Shown here: in pieces, positions 8,224 through 16,923 of the stretch | Position numbering within the stretch: position 1 is the first letter of the stretch | Layout of the letters: every line of letters begins with the position of its first letter | Assembly (NCBI GenBank): GCA_020632795.1 | Contig: JACKEV010000020.1 | Span: 62,001 to 126,000, forward strand | DNA from: Alphaproteobacteria bacterium | GTDB lineage: Bacteria > Myxococcota_A > UBA796 > CAJQPC01 | Length of the DNA: 64,000 nucleotides | Direction: 5' to 3' | The notes under the pieces: model-generated | What the model was told of the DNA's origin: nothing | Databases searched by the model: none | Seen by the model: only the letters and a program-made list of their open reading frames with translations | Translations under genes and position numbers: made by a program

Positions 8224-10625
8224 CGCAGGACCCTCCGCACGAACAGCAGCCCGGCGAAGGCCGCGGTGGACAGCAGCAACGGCATCGCGGTCACCACGGT
8301 CAGGCCGAACAACAGCCCGAAGCCGAGGAACAGGTTCCGCCAGCTCAGCCAGGTCAGCGCCACCGCCGGCCAGGCCGCCCAGCCCTTGAGCCCCCGGATG
8401 AACCCGGGGCCGTGGTCCCGCGCCAACGCGATGACCAGCGCCGCGTCCACCCCCCAGAGCATGCGCCGGTGGACCCCCAGGACGTGGTGGGCGAGCACCA
8501 GCAGCGCCCCGAAGCCGGCCAGGGCCGCGGGCCAGCGCCGCCGGTCCCCCAGCGCCCACAGCACCAGCCCCATGGAGGCGAAGAAGGCCCCCCAGCGCAG
8601 CGGCGGCAGGGCCTGATCGCTCACGTAGGTGACCGCCACCTCAGGGGTCTCCTGCCCCAGCAGGATGCGCTTGAAGCGGTAGCGCTCCCCCACCAGCGGG
8701 AAGCTGGAGACCAGCTCCTGCCCGCCGTCCCGCTTGCTGGACTCGGCCCGCCAGATGCTGCGCCGCTGGGTCAGGATGCTCCGGTACTCCCCCGCCCAGG
8801 CCGAGCGGATGCGCAGGGCGTCCCCCAGGAAGTCCCGGAGGCGCCGCACCGGGTCGTAGCGCAGGTTGGAGTGCTGGGTCAGGTTGCCGTCGAAGCGCAG
8901 CGGGCTCAGCGCGTGGGGCAGGTAGATGTGCCAGTTCAGCGCCACCACGTCCACGTCGAGCCCGGGGAGGGAGAGCCCCCGGCGCCCCAGGCTGCCCAGC
9001 GCCTTCTGCTGGCGCTTGTAGGCCAGCTCGATGACGAAGCTGGACTCCTCCACCGCGCCCCCGAGGGTCGGGACACGGATCACCATCCCCGGGGAGAGGT
9101 CTTCCGCGAGGTAGAGCTGATCGGTGTTGTGGGCGAGCAGGTCGCGCCAGCGGGAGGGGTCGCCGTAGTACAGCGCGGCGATGCCGCTCAGGGTCTCGCC
9201 GGGGCCGACCAGGTGGGTCTGGGCCTGCCCGGGGGCCAGCCGCTCGGACTGCCGCAGGGGGAACAGCAGCCGCTCGACCCCGCCCTCGTCCTTGACCAGG
9301 GCCGGGCGCACCGGCTGCCCGTCGATGAGCGAGTGGGTCAGCACCGAGCCCGGCGGCAGGGTGGCCGAGAGCACCTGGCGGGTGTTGTTGCGCAGGCGCA
9401 TCCGCAGCTTGGTGATCTCGCTGCCGTCCTCGATCAGGACCGTGGAGGCCTGGACGTCGTCGACCAGCGTGCTGGTCAGCTCGACCTCCTCGTGGCGGGT
9501 GACCTGGAGGGCCAGCGCGGGGGGCTCGGTGAACGAGAAGCCCATGAGCAGCGGGTTGGGGGTCAGCTCGGTCAGCTCGGGGGGCAGGTCCCGCAGGGCC
9601 AGGGTCTCGGCCTGCTGGACCGCGGAGACCTCGACCTGGAGACCGGCGGGGCCCTGCACGCCCACCGCGCCGCTCAGGGGCACGCCCTCGGCCGGCAGGG
9701 GCATGCGCAGCGCCACGGGCTCCTCGATGTCCACCGGGAACTGGAAGTGGACCTGGAGCGGCACCTCATCGTCCACCAGGTAGCGCAGCAGGACCACCAG
9801 CCGCCCGCCGTCCTGGGACTCGGTCTGCCACTGGAGCACGGCGTCGCCGGTGACGTCGACCACCTCGATGTCGGGGGGCAGCCGCAGCTCCACCCGGTCG
9901 GTCTCGCCCTCCAGCAGGCTCAGCTCCAGCTCGGTGACCCCCCGGACCAGGGCCTCGTGCAGGGTGAACAGGGTGTGGACCCGGGCCTCGGCGCGGACCT
10001 GGGCGGCGCTGCGGTGGGTGACCTTGCGGCGCCAGGTCAGGTCCAGGGTGCCCGTGGCGTCGAGGTTGCCGACCAGCAGGGTGCCGCCGCGCTCGGGGTC
10101 CTGGCGGGTCAGCGCGCCGTGGGCCAGGGTGGCCTCGATGTCCTGCTCCGGCACGAAGACGGTGACCGCGGTGGCCCCCGAGTCGGGGAGCTGGAAGGCC
10201 AGCCGCCGGGCGAAGCGGTCGTCCTCGCGGCCCTGGAAGAACCGCACGGTGACGACGTGCTCGCCGTCCCCCAGCACGCCGAGGGTGTAGAGCCCGCCCT
10301 CCTGCAAGAGCGACGTGGGCTTGCCGTCGAGCAGGACCTCCTGGATGGAGGTGGCGCTGTCGAGCACCGGCACGCGGATGGGGCGATCGCCCTCCAGCAC
10401 CACGAACCGGGCGGTCAGCGTGCCGGTGAACACCCCCTTGCGGAACTCGCCCTGCACCGAGCGGGACACCGGCAGCACCTCGACCGGCGGCCGGGGGACC
10501 TGCTGGGAGGCGTGGAGGCGGTCGAGCACGACCTCCCAGGTGGACAGGGGCACCTCCACCTCCCCGTCGCCGGGCTCGGCGAACGCGGGGAGGCTGAGCA
10601 GGGTCATGATCAGGATCAGCAGCAT
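8220..10625 (-). CDS. Large exported membrane-anchored protein with an embedded LysM domain (unknown function)
   Basis: 801 residues. Signal peptide MLLILIMTLLSLPAFA, extended beta-rich domains (LPDSGATAVTVFVP, LRLPPDIEVVDVTG), and a paralogous segment near 407-460 with LIDGQPVRP. A LysM domain at about 469-518 is recognised by GETLSGIAALYYGD and the closing MVIRVPTL; LysM usually binds peptidoglycan or other GlcNAc polymers. About four hydrophobic segments near the C-terminus (from about residue 690) anchor it in the membrane. Start chosen at the ATG giving the signal peptide. First gene of a two-gene operon with its paralogue; the LysM sits just after the shared segment. Biological role unknown; an envelope role is inferred. 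Confidence 0.8.
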   Translation of the reverse strand: MLLILIMTLLSLPAFAEPGDGEVEVPLSTWEVVLDRLHASQQVPRPPVEVLPVSRSVQGEFRKGVFTGTLTARFVVLEGDRPIRVPVLDSATSIQEVLLDGKPTSLLQEGGLYTLGVLGDGEHVVTVRFFQGREDDRFARRLAFQLPDSGATAVTVFVPEQDIEATLAHGALTRQDPERGGTLLVGNLDATGTLDLTWRRKVTHRSAAQVRAEARVHTLFTLHEALVRGVTELELSLLEGETDRVELRLPPDIEVVDVTGDAVLQWQTESQDGGRLVVLLRYLVDDEVPLQVHFQFPVDIEEPVALRMPLPAEGVPLSGAVGVQGPAGLQVEVSAVQQAETLALRDLPPELTELTPNPLLMGFSFTEPPALALQVTRHEEVELTSTLVDDVQASTVLIEDGSEITKLRMRLRNNTRQVLSATLPPGSVLTHSLIDGQPVRPALVKDEGGVERLLFPLRQSERLAPGQAQTHLVGPGETLSGIAALYYGDPSRWRDLLAHNTDQLYLAEDLSPGMVIRVPTLGGAVEESSFVIELAYKRQQKALGSLGRRGLSLPGLDVDVVALNWHIYLPHALSPLRFDGNLTQHSNLRYDPVRRLRDFLGDALRIRSAWAGEYRSILTQRRSIWRAESSKRDGGQELVSSFPLVGERYRFKRILLGQETPEVAVTYVSDQALPPLRWGAFFASMGLVLWALGDRRRWPAALAGFGALLVLAHHVLGVHRRMLWGVDAALVIALARDHGPGFIRGLKGWAAWPAVALTWLSWRNLFLGFGLLFGLTVVTAMPLLLSTAAFAGLLFVRRVLR

Positions 10626-10760
10626 GGGCGCAGACCTCAGGAGAGCTTCAAGCCGACAGCCTTGGAGATAGCTCAGTTCCCACATTCCGGCCCGCGTCAC
10701 GAGGCCTCTTACGCCGACGCTCGCACGGGTTACGGGGACGCGCCCACAAAGGAGAGGTCC

Positions 10761-12014
10761 ATGCTCGCGATCCTGCTCGCCCTGAGCCCGGCCGCCACCG
10801 CCGCCACCACGATCGATGAGGAGGAGGTCTACACGCTGCCGCAAGGAGAGATCCTCGACGACGACCTCTACGTCTTCGCCCGGGAGATCCGCATCGAGGG
10901 CACCGTCACCGGCGACGTGGTCGCCTTCGGGCAGCTCGTGACGGTGCCGGGCGAGGTCCGCGGGGACCTCATCGCCGGGGCCCAGGCGGTCCGGGTGGAC
11001 GGCCGGATCGGCGACGACCTGCGGGCGGCGGGTCAGGCCGTGCAGGTCAGCCCCGGGGCCACGGTCGCCGACCACGTCGTCAGCGCGGGCTACAGCGTGC
11101 AGGTCGCCGAGGGCGCCGAGGTCCTCGGGGACGCGGCCCTTGCCGGCTATCAGGTCGCGGTCGACGGCGCGGTGGGCGGCACCCTGGACGCGGCGGCGGG
11201 GGCCGTGCGCCTGGCGGGCCACTTCGGGGACGGGGTGAGCGTGGAGGTCGGCCCCTCGAACCAGGCGCCCTACAGCTACGCGGGCGAGCCCCCACCGGAG
11301 ATCGCCATGCCGACGGTGCAGCCGGGGCTCACGGTCACCGACGGCGCGCGCTTCGACGGCCCGATGCGCTACCGCTCCCCCGACCCGGGCCGGATCTCGC
11401 AGGCCGCCCAGTTCGCCAGCCCCCCGGCGTACACCCCTGACGTGGACGAGCCGGAGGCGGGGGCACCCCAGGCGTCTCCCCTCGGCGCGATGGTCGGGGG
11501 ATTCTTCCGTCAGGTCGTGGCGATGGGCATCGTGAACACGCTGCTCTCCGTGATCGCCGCTGGATGGCTGGAGCGGGTGACCGGGCGGCTGCGCGCGGAC
11601 CTCGCCCGCAGCGGCCTGCGCGGGCTGGTGGCCTTCTTCCTCGGGGGGGTCGGGCTGGGCCTCATCCCGGTGGTGACGATCGCGCTGGCCGTGATGCTGG
11701 GCTTCGCCGGCATCGGGCCGCTGGTGGGCGCGACCCTGGGGCTGGGCCTGCTCGGCGTCGTGGCCGTGGCGGTGGGGCTGGGCGTGGGGCTGGCCCTGGT
11801 CGGGCCGGCGGTCACCGGGCTGGTGGCGCTCGACGCCCTCATCGAGAAGGCCGGCGCGAAGCCCCTCACCGGCGCGGTGCGCGGGCTGGTGGCCGGGGTG
11901 CTCATCGGCGCGCTGACCGGCCTGCCCTTCGTGGGGGGACTCATCGGGGTGTTGGCGGGCTTCCTGGGCCTGGGCGCCATCGTGGCGCGGGGGCCGGTCA
12001 GAGCCGCGCCATGA
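10761..12014 (+). CDS. Bactofilin-like (polymer-forming) domain fused to a polytopic membrane domain
   Basis: 417 residues. After a signal-like N-terminus (MLAILLALSPAATAA) come about eight short beta-solenoid repeats between residues 30 and 160 of the form VxGDVVAFGQxVxVxGxVxGDL, typical of bactofilin/CcmA-like and related polymer-forming proteins. A linker of about 90 residues follows, then roughly five hydrophobic segments from residue 250 to the end. A GGAGAGG Shine-Dalgarno sequence precedes the ATG. The solenoid would be outside the cytoplasm, unlike classical cytoplasmic bactofilins. The gene is divergent from the LysM protein gene and overlaps the convergent hydrolase by 17 bases. Confidence 0.75.
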   Translation: MLAILLALSPAATAATTIDEEEVYTLPQGEILDDDLYVFAREIRIEGTVTGDVVAFGQLVTVPGEVRGDLIAGAQAVRVDGRIGDDLRAAGQAVQVSPGATVADHVVSAGYSVQVAEGAEVLGDAALAGYQVAVDGAVGGTLDAAAGAVRLAGHFGDGVSVEVGPSNQAPYSYAGEPPPEIAMPTVQPGLTVTDGARFDGPMRYRSPDPGRISQAAQFASPPAYTPDVDEPEAGAPQASPLGAMVGGFFRQVVAMGIVNTLLSVIAAGWLERVTGRLRADLARSGLRGLVAFFLGGVGLGLIPVVTIALAVMLGFAGIGPLVGATLGLGLLGVVAVAVGLGVGLALVGPAVTGLVALDALIEKAGAKPLTGAVRGLVAGVLIGALTGLPFVGGLIGVLAGFLGLGAIVARGPVRAAP

Positions 12015-12969
12015 AGCCCAGGATGGCCTTGGCGATGGGCACGGGCAGCTCCTCCACCGCGAAGTGCCCGGCGTCGAGCAGGCGCAGCGCCGCGTCGGGC
12101 AGATCCCGCAGGTAGGCCTCGGCGCCCGCAGGGATGAACGCGGCGTCGCGGCGCCCCCACAGGATCAGCGCCGGAGGCTGTCGCTCCCGCAGGAAGCGCT
12201 GCCAGCGCGGGTAGGCGTCCAGGTTGGTGGCGTAGTCCTGGAAGAGCTGGACCTGGATGGCGCGGTCGGCCTCGGTGGACAGCCCCGCGAGGTCGTGGGT
12301 CCAGGCGTCGGGGCTCATCCGGCTGGCCTCCGCCTCGGGCACGTCCCGGAGGTACTGCCGCTCGATGACCCCCTCCCGGCTGACGTGCCGGAACAGACCC
12401 GCGACCGCCTCCTCGGAGCGATCGTCGTGGGCGTCCCGGAAGAACGCCTGGCGCGGCGGGGTGAGGCCGTCCAGGTAGGCGTTCGCGTTCTGCACGATCA
12501 GCCCCTCGAGCCGCTCCGGCTGCGCCAGCATCAGGCGGAAGCCCACCGGCGCGCCGAAATCCTGGAGGTAGAGCACGTAGCGGGCGAGGCCCAGGGCATC
12601 GACGAGGCCCTCGACATGCCGCGCCAGCCGGTCGAAGGTGTAGGGCTCCGTCGCCGGATCGGGCCGGGCGCTGTAGCCCGAGCCCAGGTAGTCCGGCGCG
12701 ACGACGTGGAGGTGGCCGGAGAGCAGCGGGATCAGCTCCCGGTAGGTGTGCGACGACGACGGGAAGCCGTGAAGCAGCAGCAGGGTCGGCCGGTCCGGGT
12801 CGCCGGCCTCGCGGTAGAAGATCCGCTGCCCGAGGACCTCTGCGGTGCGGTAGCGGGTCTTGGCCGGCCACGCGGGCGCGACCTCGTCGGAGGGTGCCGC
12901 AGCGGCGGGGGCGCGGCGGGCGGCGCACGCGCTCAGGGGCACGGCGGTCAGGAAGGCGCGGCGGTTCAT
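11998..12969 (-). CDS. Alpha/beta hydrolase, haloalkane-dehalogenase / epoxide-hydrolase-like, exported
   Basis: 323 residues. A twin-arginine-like signal with a lipobox-like end (MNRRAFLTAVPLSACAA) suggests export, perhaps as a lipoprotein. The oxyanion motif HGFPSSS is at residues 67-73. The probable nucleophile is D137 in YLQDFGAPVG, aspartate rather than serine, as in haloalkane dehalogenases and epoxide hydrolases. The acid is in LWGRRDAAF and the histidine in LDAGHFAVEE. It is divergent from a LysR-type regulator with an 88-base gap, so it is the likely regulated target. Substrate unknown. Confidence 0.88.
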   Translation of the reverse strand: MNRRAFLTAVPLSACAARRAPAAAAPSDEVAPAWPAKTRYRTAEVLGQRIFYREAGDPDRPTLLLLHGFPSSSHTYRELIPLLSGHLHVVAPDYLGSGYSARPDPATEPYTFDRLARHVEGLVDALGLARYVLYLQDFGAPVGFRLMLAQPERLEGLIVQNANAYLDGLTPPRQAFFRDAHDDRSEEAVAGLFRHVSREGVIERQYLRDVPEAEASRMSPDAWTHDLAGLSTEADRAIQVQLFQDYATNLDAYPRWQRFLRERQPPALILWGRRDAAFIPAGAEAYLRDLPDAALRLLDAGHFAVEELPVPIAKAILGFMARL

Positions 12970-13024
12970 GCCGAGCCCCTATCTGTCCTGAAGAATGGTA
13001 CAAGAGGTCGATGTTCAGTCATTC

Positions 13025-13043
13025 TGTCTCTGTTTCAGAGACA
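13025..13043. promoter_or_regulatory. Perfect palindrome, likely LysR-type operator
   Basis: TGTCTCTG-TTT-CAGAGACA: two 8-base arms with a 3-base centre, lying between the divergent hydrolase and the LysR gene and ending 14 bases before the regulator's ATG. A second imperfect pair (AGAATG at 12992-12997 and CATTCT at 13020-13025) flanks it. The position fits autorepression or coactivator control of both genes. The binding protein is inferred from adjacency only. Confidence 0.5.
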
Positions 13044-13057
13044 TCAAGGAGCCCTCG

Positions 13058-13996
13058 ATGGACCCCCTGGACCGCCTCCGCCTGTTCGCGGGCCTGGTCG
13101 GCTGCCGAAGCTTCGCCGAGGCCGGGCGCCAGATGGGCGTCCCCCGCGCCCAGGTCAGCCGCGCCGTGCAGGAGCTGGAGTTGGCGCTGTCGGTGCGGCT
13201 GGTCCACCGCAGCACGCGGGCCATGCACCTCACCGAGCGCGGCGAGGCGGTCGCCGAGCGGGCCGCCACCATCCTGCGCCACGTCGACGCGCTGCAGGAC
13301 GTCACCGCGCCAGCGGACGTGCCTTGCGGAGAGCTGCGCGTCGCCGCCCCCCGCAACCTGGGCGAGCGCGCCATCGTCCCCATCCTCTCCGCGTTCGCCG
13401 CGCGCTACCCCGACGTCCGGCTGCGCCTGACCCTGCGCGACCGTCCGGTCCGCCTGGTGGAGGAGGGCTTCGACCTGGCCATCCGCGTCGTCGAGCTGGA
13501 GGACTCCGAGCTGATCGCCCGGCGGCTGCTGCGCTGCCGGGTCGTGCTGTGCGCGTCCCCCGGCTACCTGCGCCGCGCGGGCGCGCCCCAGGCCGTCGCG
13601 GACCTGGCCGAGCACCGCTGCGTCGTCGACACCAACTACCGCATGGGCAGCCGCTGGCGGTTCCGCAGCGGCGCGACGCGACGCGCCGTCACCGTCGACC
13701 CCGTGCTGACCTGCAACAGCCCCGAGGCGGTGCGGCGCTGGCTGCTCGACGGCCACGGCGTGGGCTTCTCCAACACCATCCACATCGGGGACGACCTGCG
13801 GGCGGGGCGGCTGGTCCCGGTGCTGCCCGACAGCCCTGTGGACGCGCGGGCCTCGGTCTGGGCGGTCACCCCCAGCCGACGTCTGGTCTCGGCCGCCGTG
13901 CGGGCGCTGATGGCGCAGCTCCCCGGCGCCATCCAGGCCCGCTACCCCTACGACACCACGCTGGAGCCCCCCGACCCCGGACAGATTCTGGTATGA
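13058..13996 (+). CDS. LysR family transcriptional regulator
   Basis: 312 residues. The N-terminal winged helix-turn-helix (residues 1-60) shows the LysR pattern FAEAGRQMGVPRAQVSRAVQELE followed in-family by LVHRSTR and LTERGEAV. The effector-binding domain spans about 90-290 with SGAT-like GELRVAAP and a CVVDTNY-type core, resembling the CrgA/AaeR subgroup. The ATG at 13058 is preferred over an upstream in-frame codon because of the AAGGA ribosome-binding site at 13046-13050 and because the DNA-binding domain starts there. It probably controls itself and the divergent alpha/beta hydrolase through the palindrome between them. Confidence 0.93.
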   Translation: MDPLDRLRLFAGLVGCRSFAEAGRQMGVPRAQVSRAVQELELALSVRLVHRSTRAMHLTERGEAVAERAATILRHVDALQDVTAPADVPCGELRVAAPRNLGERAIVPILSAFAARYPDVRLRLTLRDRPVRLVEEGFDLAIRVVELEDSELIARRLLRCRVVLCASPGYLRRAGAPQAVADLAEHRCVVDTNYRMGSRWRFRSGATRRAVTVDPVLTCNSPEAVRRWLLDGHGVGFSNTIHIGDDLRAGRLVPVLPDSPVDARASVWAVTPSRRLVSAAVRALMAQLPGAIQARYPYDTTLEPPDPGQILV

Positions 13997-14005
13997 TTCG
14001 CCTCC

Positions 14006-15439
14006 ATGTCGCGGACGCTGTTCCTCCTGCTGCTTGGCTGCGGGCCGAACGTCACCTACACCGGCCAGGACGGCGACACCTCGGCAGACGCCTGCGGTGA
14101 CGACGCCGCTCCGGGGGCCTCCCCGGAGAACCCCGAGGTCTGCGACGGCCTGGACGACGACTGCGACGGCGCGATCGACGAGGGCGTCCTGGGCGTCTAC
14201 CACCCCGACGCCGACGGTGACGGCTTCGGTGACGTCCTTCGGGGCGTGGAGGCCTGCAGCCCGCCCGCCGGGCACACCCCCGACGGCTCGGACTGCGACG
14301 ACGCCGACCCCGCCATACACCCCGACGCCGCCGAGGTCTGCGACGCGCGGGACAACGACTGCGACGGCGCGCGGGACGAGGGCCTCACCCTGACCGCCTG
14401 GGTGGACGCCGACGGCGACGGCTACGGGGATACCGCGCGCCCCCAGTGGGTCTGCGCCCTCGACGCGGGCCTCTCCGCGGTGGACGGCGACTGCGACGAC
14501 GCCGACCCCGCCGTGAACCCCGACGCCGAGGAGGTCTGCGACGGCGTCGACAACGACTGCGACGGGCAGACCGACGAGGCCGGGCGGATCTGGTACGCCG
14601 ACCGGGACTATGACGGCTACGGCGACCCCGCAAGCCCCGTCGAGGGCTGCGACCAGCCCCCCGGCGCGGTGGCCAACGCCGACGACTGCGACGACAGCAG
14701 CGCGTCCACCTGGCCCGGCGCGGACGACTCCTGCGACGGCGTCGACAGCGACTGCGACGGCGCCGTGGACGAGGACCACGACGTCGGCTGGGTCCTGCTC
14801 ACCGTCCACAGCGACGGGGTCGTCTACGAGGTGGACACCACCACCGCCGACATGACCCCGGTGAGCACCCTCGACCTCCCCCAGGCGGCGGTCTCCACCA
14901 GCGACGTGCGGGACGACGGGGTCGCCATCATCTTCAACGGGCTCACCGGCGAGCTGATGGAGATGGACGCCTGCGACGGCACCACCAGCGCCATCGGGGA
15001 GACCGGCCTGGCCTCGGTCGGCGGCATCGCCTTCGGCGCGGGGGGCGTGCTCTACGGGGTCTCCCACCGCGAGGAGGCCCTCGTCCAGCTCGACCTGCGC
15101 ACCGGCGCCGGCACCATCATCGGCGCCGGGCTGGGCTACGACGTCGGCCACGCCGGCATGGCCTGGGACTGCGCCACCGACACCCTCTACGTGCTGGACG
15201 CGGCGGCGGGCGTGGTCTATCCGGTGGACACCACCACCGGCCTGCCCGGCCCCTCCGTCCCCCTGGGCTTCACCTTCGGCTCGGCCGGGCTGGAGTTCGA
15301 CCGCGCCACCGGGCTGATGTGGCTGTCCACCGGCGACGACCTCTACACCCTCGACCCCACCACCGGCGTCGCCACCTTCATCGGCGCGTTCCCCGAGCAC
15401 CACGTCAACGATCTCGCCTTCCACCCCCCCTGCAACTGA
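14006..15439 (+). CDS. MopE-like metal-binding-motif lipoprotein, copy 1
   Basis: 477 residues. A short signal ends at lipobox C12 (LLLGC). The N-terminal half carries four cysteine/aspartate repeats such as CDGLDDDCDGAIDE separated by DADGDGFGD-type calcium-like loops; this is the putative metal-binding motif family named after Methylococcus MopE. The C-terminal 220 residues look like a beta-propeller (VYEVDTTTADMTP, LYTLDPTTGVAT) and end HPPCN. A TATGAT box lies 8 nt before the ATG and there is no Shine-Dalgarno sequence. First of three tandem paralogues, the most diverged. Surface-exposed location is inferred; the metal (Ca or Cu) is unproven. Confidence 0.85.
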   Translation: MSRTLFLLLLGCGPNVTYTGQDGDTSADACGDDAAPGASPENPEVCDGLDDDCDGAIDEGVLGVYHPDADGDGFGDVLRGVEACSPPAGHTPDGSDCDDADPAIHPDAAEVCDARDNDCDGARDEGLTLTAWVDADGDGYGDTARPQWVCALDAGLSAVDGDCDDADPAVNPDAEEVCDGVDNDCDGQTDEAGRIWYADRDYDGYGDPASPVEGCDQPPGAVANADDCDDSSASTWPGADDSCDGVDSDCDGAVDEDHDVGWVLLTVHSDGVVYEVDTTTADMTPVSTLDLPQAAVSTSDVRDDGVAIIFNGLTGELMEMDACDGTTSAIGETGLASVGGIAFGAGGVLYGVSHREEALVQLDLRTGAGTIIGAGLGYDVGHAGMAWDCATDTLYVLDAAAGVVYPVDTTTGLPGPSVPLGFTFGSAGLEFDRATGLMWLSTGDDLYTLDPTTGVATFIGAFPEHHVNDLAFHPPCN

Positions 15440-15469
15440 CCTTGCGCTATGTTGGGGTGAGGAGAGCGC

Positions 15470-16915
15470 ATGGGTTCGTGGCGCTGGCTGGTCCTGCTTC
15501 CGCTGGCTTGCGGGGACAAGGATCTCAACGACTCCGTCCCCCAGGACGCCGACGGGGACGGCGTCGTCGCGGCCGAGGACTGCGATGACGCCGCGGCCAC
15601 CGTGTACCCGGGGGCCGAGGAGCGCTGCGACGACGTGGACAACGACTGCGACGACGCCGTGGACGAGGGGGTCATGCAGACCTGGTACCCCGACGCCGAC
15701 CAGGACGGCTTCGGGGACGCGGAGGGCGGCGTCCTGGCCTGCGCCGCGCCCGCCGGGCACCTGGCCGAGGGCCTGGACTGCGACGACAGCGACGCGGACA
15801 TCCGCCCCGGCGCGACCGAGACCTGCGACGGCGTGGACGACGACTGCGACGCCAGCGTCGACGAGGGGACGCTCCTGACGCTGTACCGGGACGCGGACGG
15901 CGACGGCTACGGGTCGGGCACCGACGCCACCCAGGCCTGCGCGCCGGGCAGCGGCTGGGTCTCGACGGGGGGTGACTGCGACGACAGCGACGCCGCCGTC
16001 CACCCCGACCAGGAGGACCCCTGCGACGAGGTCGACAGCGACTGCGACCGCATCGTCGACGAGGATGGCCCGCTCTGGTACACCGACGCCGACGCTGACG
16101 GCTTCGGCGACCCCGCCAGCACCCCCACCCGGGCCTGCGAGGCGCCGCACGGCCAGGTCGCCGACAACACCGACTGCGACGACGGCAGCGCGGCGACATA
16201 CCCTGGCGCCAACGACGGCTGCGACGGCGACGACAACGACTGCGACGCCGCCGTGGACGAGGACCACAAGGCCGGCTGGCTCCTCCTGACCTTCCACCGG
16301 GACGGCGCGGTCTACGAGGTCGACCCCGCCACGGCCAACCTGACCGCCCTCAGCACCCTGTCGACGGCCGCCAACCCCTCCTCCTCAGACGTCCGCGAGG
16401 ACGGCCTCGCCGTGCTGCACACCGAGGAGGTCCTGCAGGAGACCGACGCCTGCACGGGCGCCGTCACCGACCTCGGCCCCACCGGGGCGGGCTTCCTCGG
16501 GGGCATCAGCTTCGGCCCGTCCGGGGTCCTCTACGGGCTGGACTACGACAACGACCAGACCGTGCGCCTGGACACGCGCACGGGGGCGGCGACGGTCATC
16601 GGAGACGTGGGCTTCGACCTGGGCTACACCGGCATGGCCTACGACTGCACCCACGACATCCTCTACGGCGTGGACCAGTACAACCGGCGCCTGTTCGAGG
16701 TCGACCCCACGACGGGGCGCGCGCAGAACTTCGTCCCGCTCAACCTGACGTATGTGGTGGTCGGGCTGGAGTACGACGCCGCGCGCGGGGTGCTGCTGAC
16801 CTCCACGGGCCCCGACCTGTACGAGATCGAGCCGTCCACCGGGCGCACCACCTACGTGGGGGCTTTCGGGTTCTCGGCGATCAACGACCTGGCCTTCCAC
16901 CCCCCCTGCAATTGA
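15470..16915 (+). CDS. MopE-like metal-binding-motif lipoprotein, copy 2
   Basis: 481 residues with the same architecture as its neighbours: lipobox LPLAC with the following residues GDKD, four MopE-type repeats (for example CDGDDNDCDAAVDE) with DADGDGYG-type loops, then a propeller-like domain ending HPPCN. Preceded by a TATGTT box and a GAGGAG ribosome-binding site. It is much closer to copy 3 than to copy 1, down to near-identical DNA just after the signal, so these two arose by recent tandem duplication. Role unknown; surface display and metal binding are inferred. Confidence 0.85.
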   Translation: MGSWRWLVLLPLACGDKDLNDSVPQDADGDGVVAAEDCDDAAATVYPGAEERCDDVDNDCDDAVDEGVMQTWYPDADQDGFGDAEGGVLACAAPAGHLAEGLDCDDSDADIRPGATETCDGVDDDCDASVDEGTLLTLYRDADGDGYGSGTDATQACAPGSGWVSTGGDCDDSDAAVHPDQEDPCDEVDSDCDRIVDEDGPLWYTDADADGFGDPASTPTRACEAPHGQVADNTDCDDGSAATYPGANDGCDGDDNDCDAAVDEDHKAGWLLLTFHRDGAVYEVDPATANLTALSTLSTAANPSSSDVREDGLAVLHTEEVLQETDACTGAVTDLGPTGAGFLGGISFGPSGVLYGLDYDNDQTVRLDTRTGAATVIGDVGFDLGYTGMAYDCTHDILYGVDQYNRRLFEVDPTTGRAQNFVPLNLTYVVVGLEYDAARGVLLTSTGPDLYEIEPSTGRTTYVGAFGFSAINDLAFHPPCN

Positions 16916-16923
16916 GAGGACCG

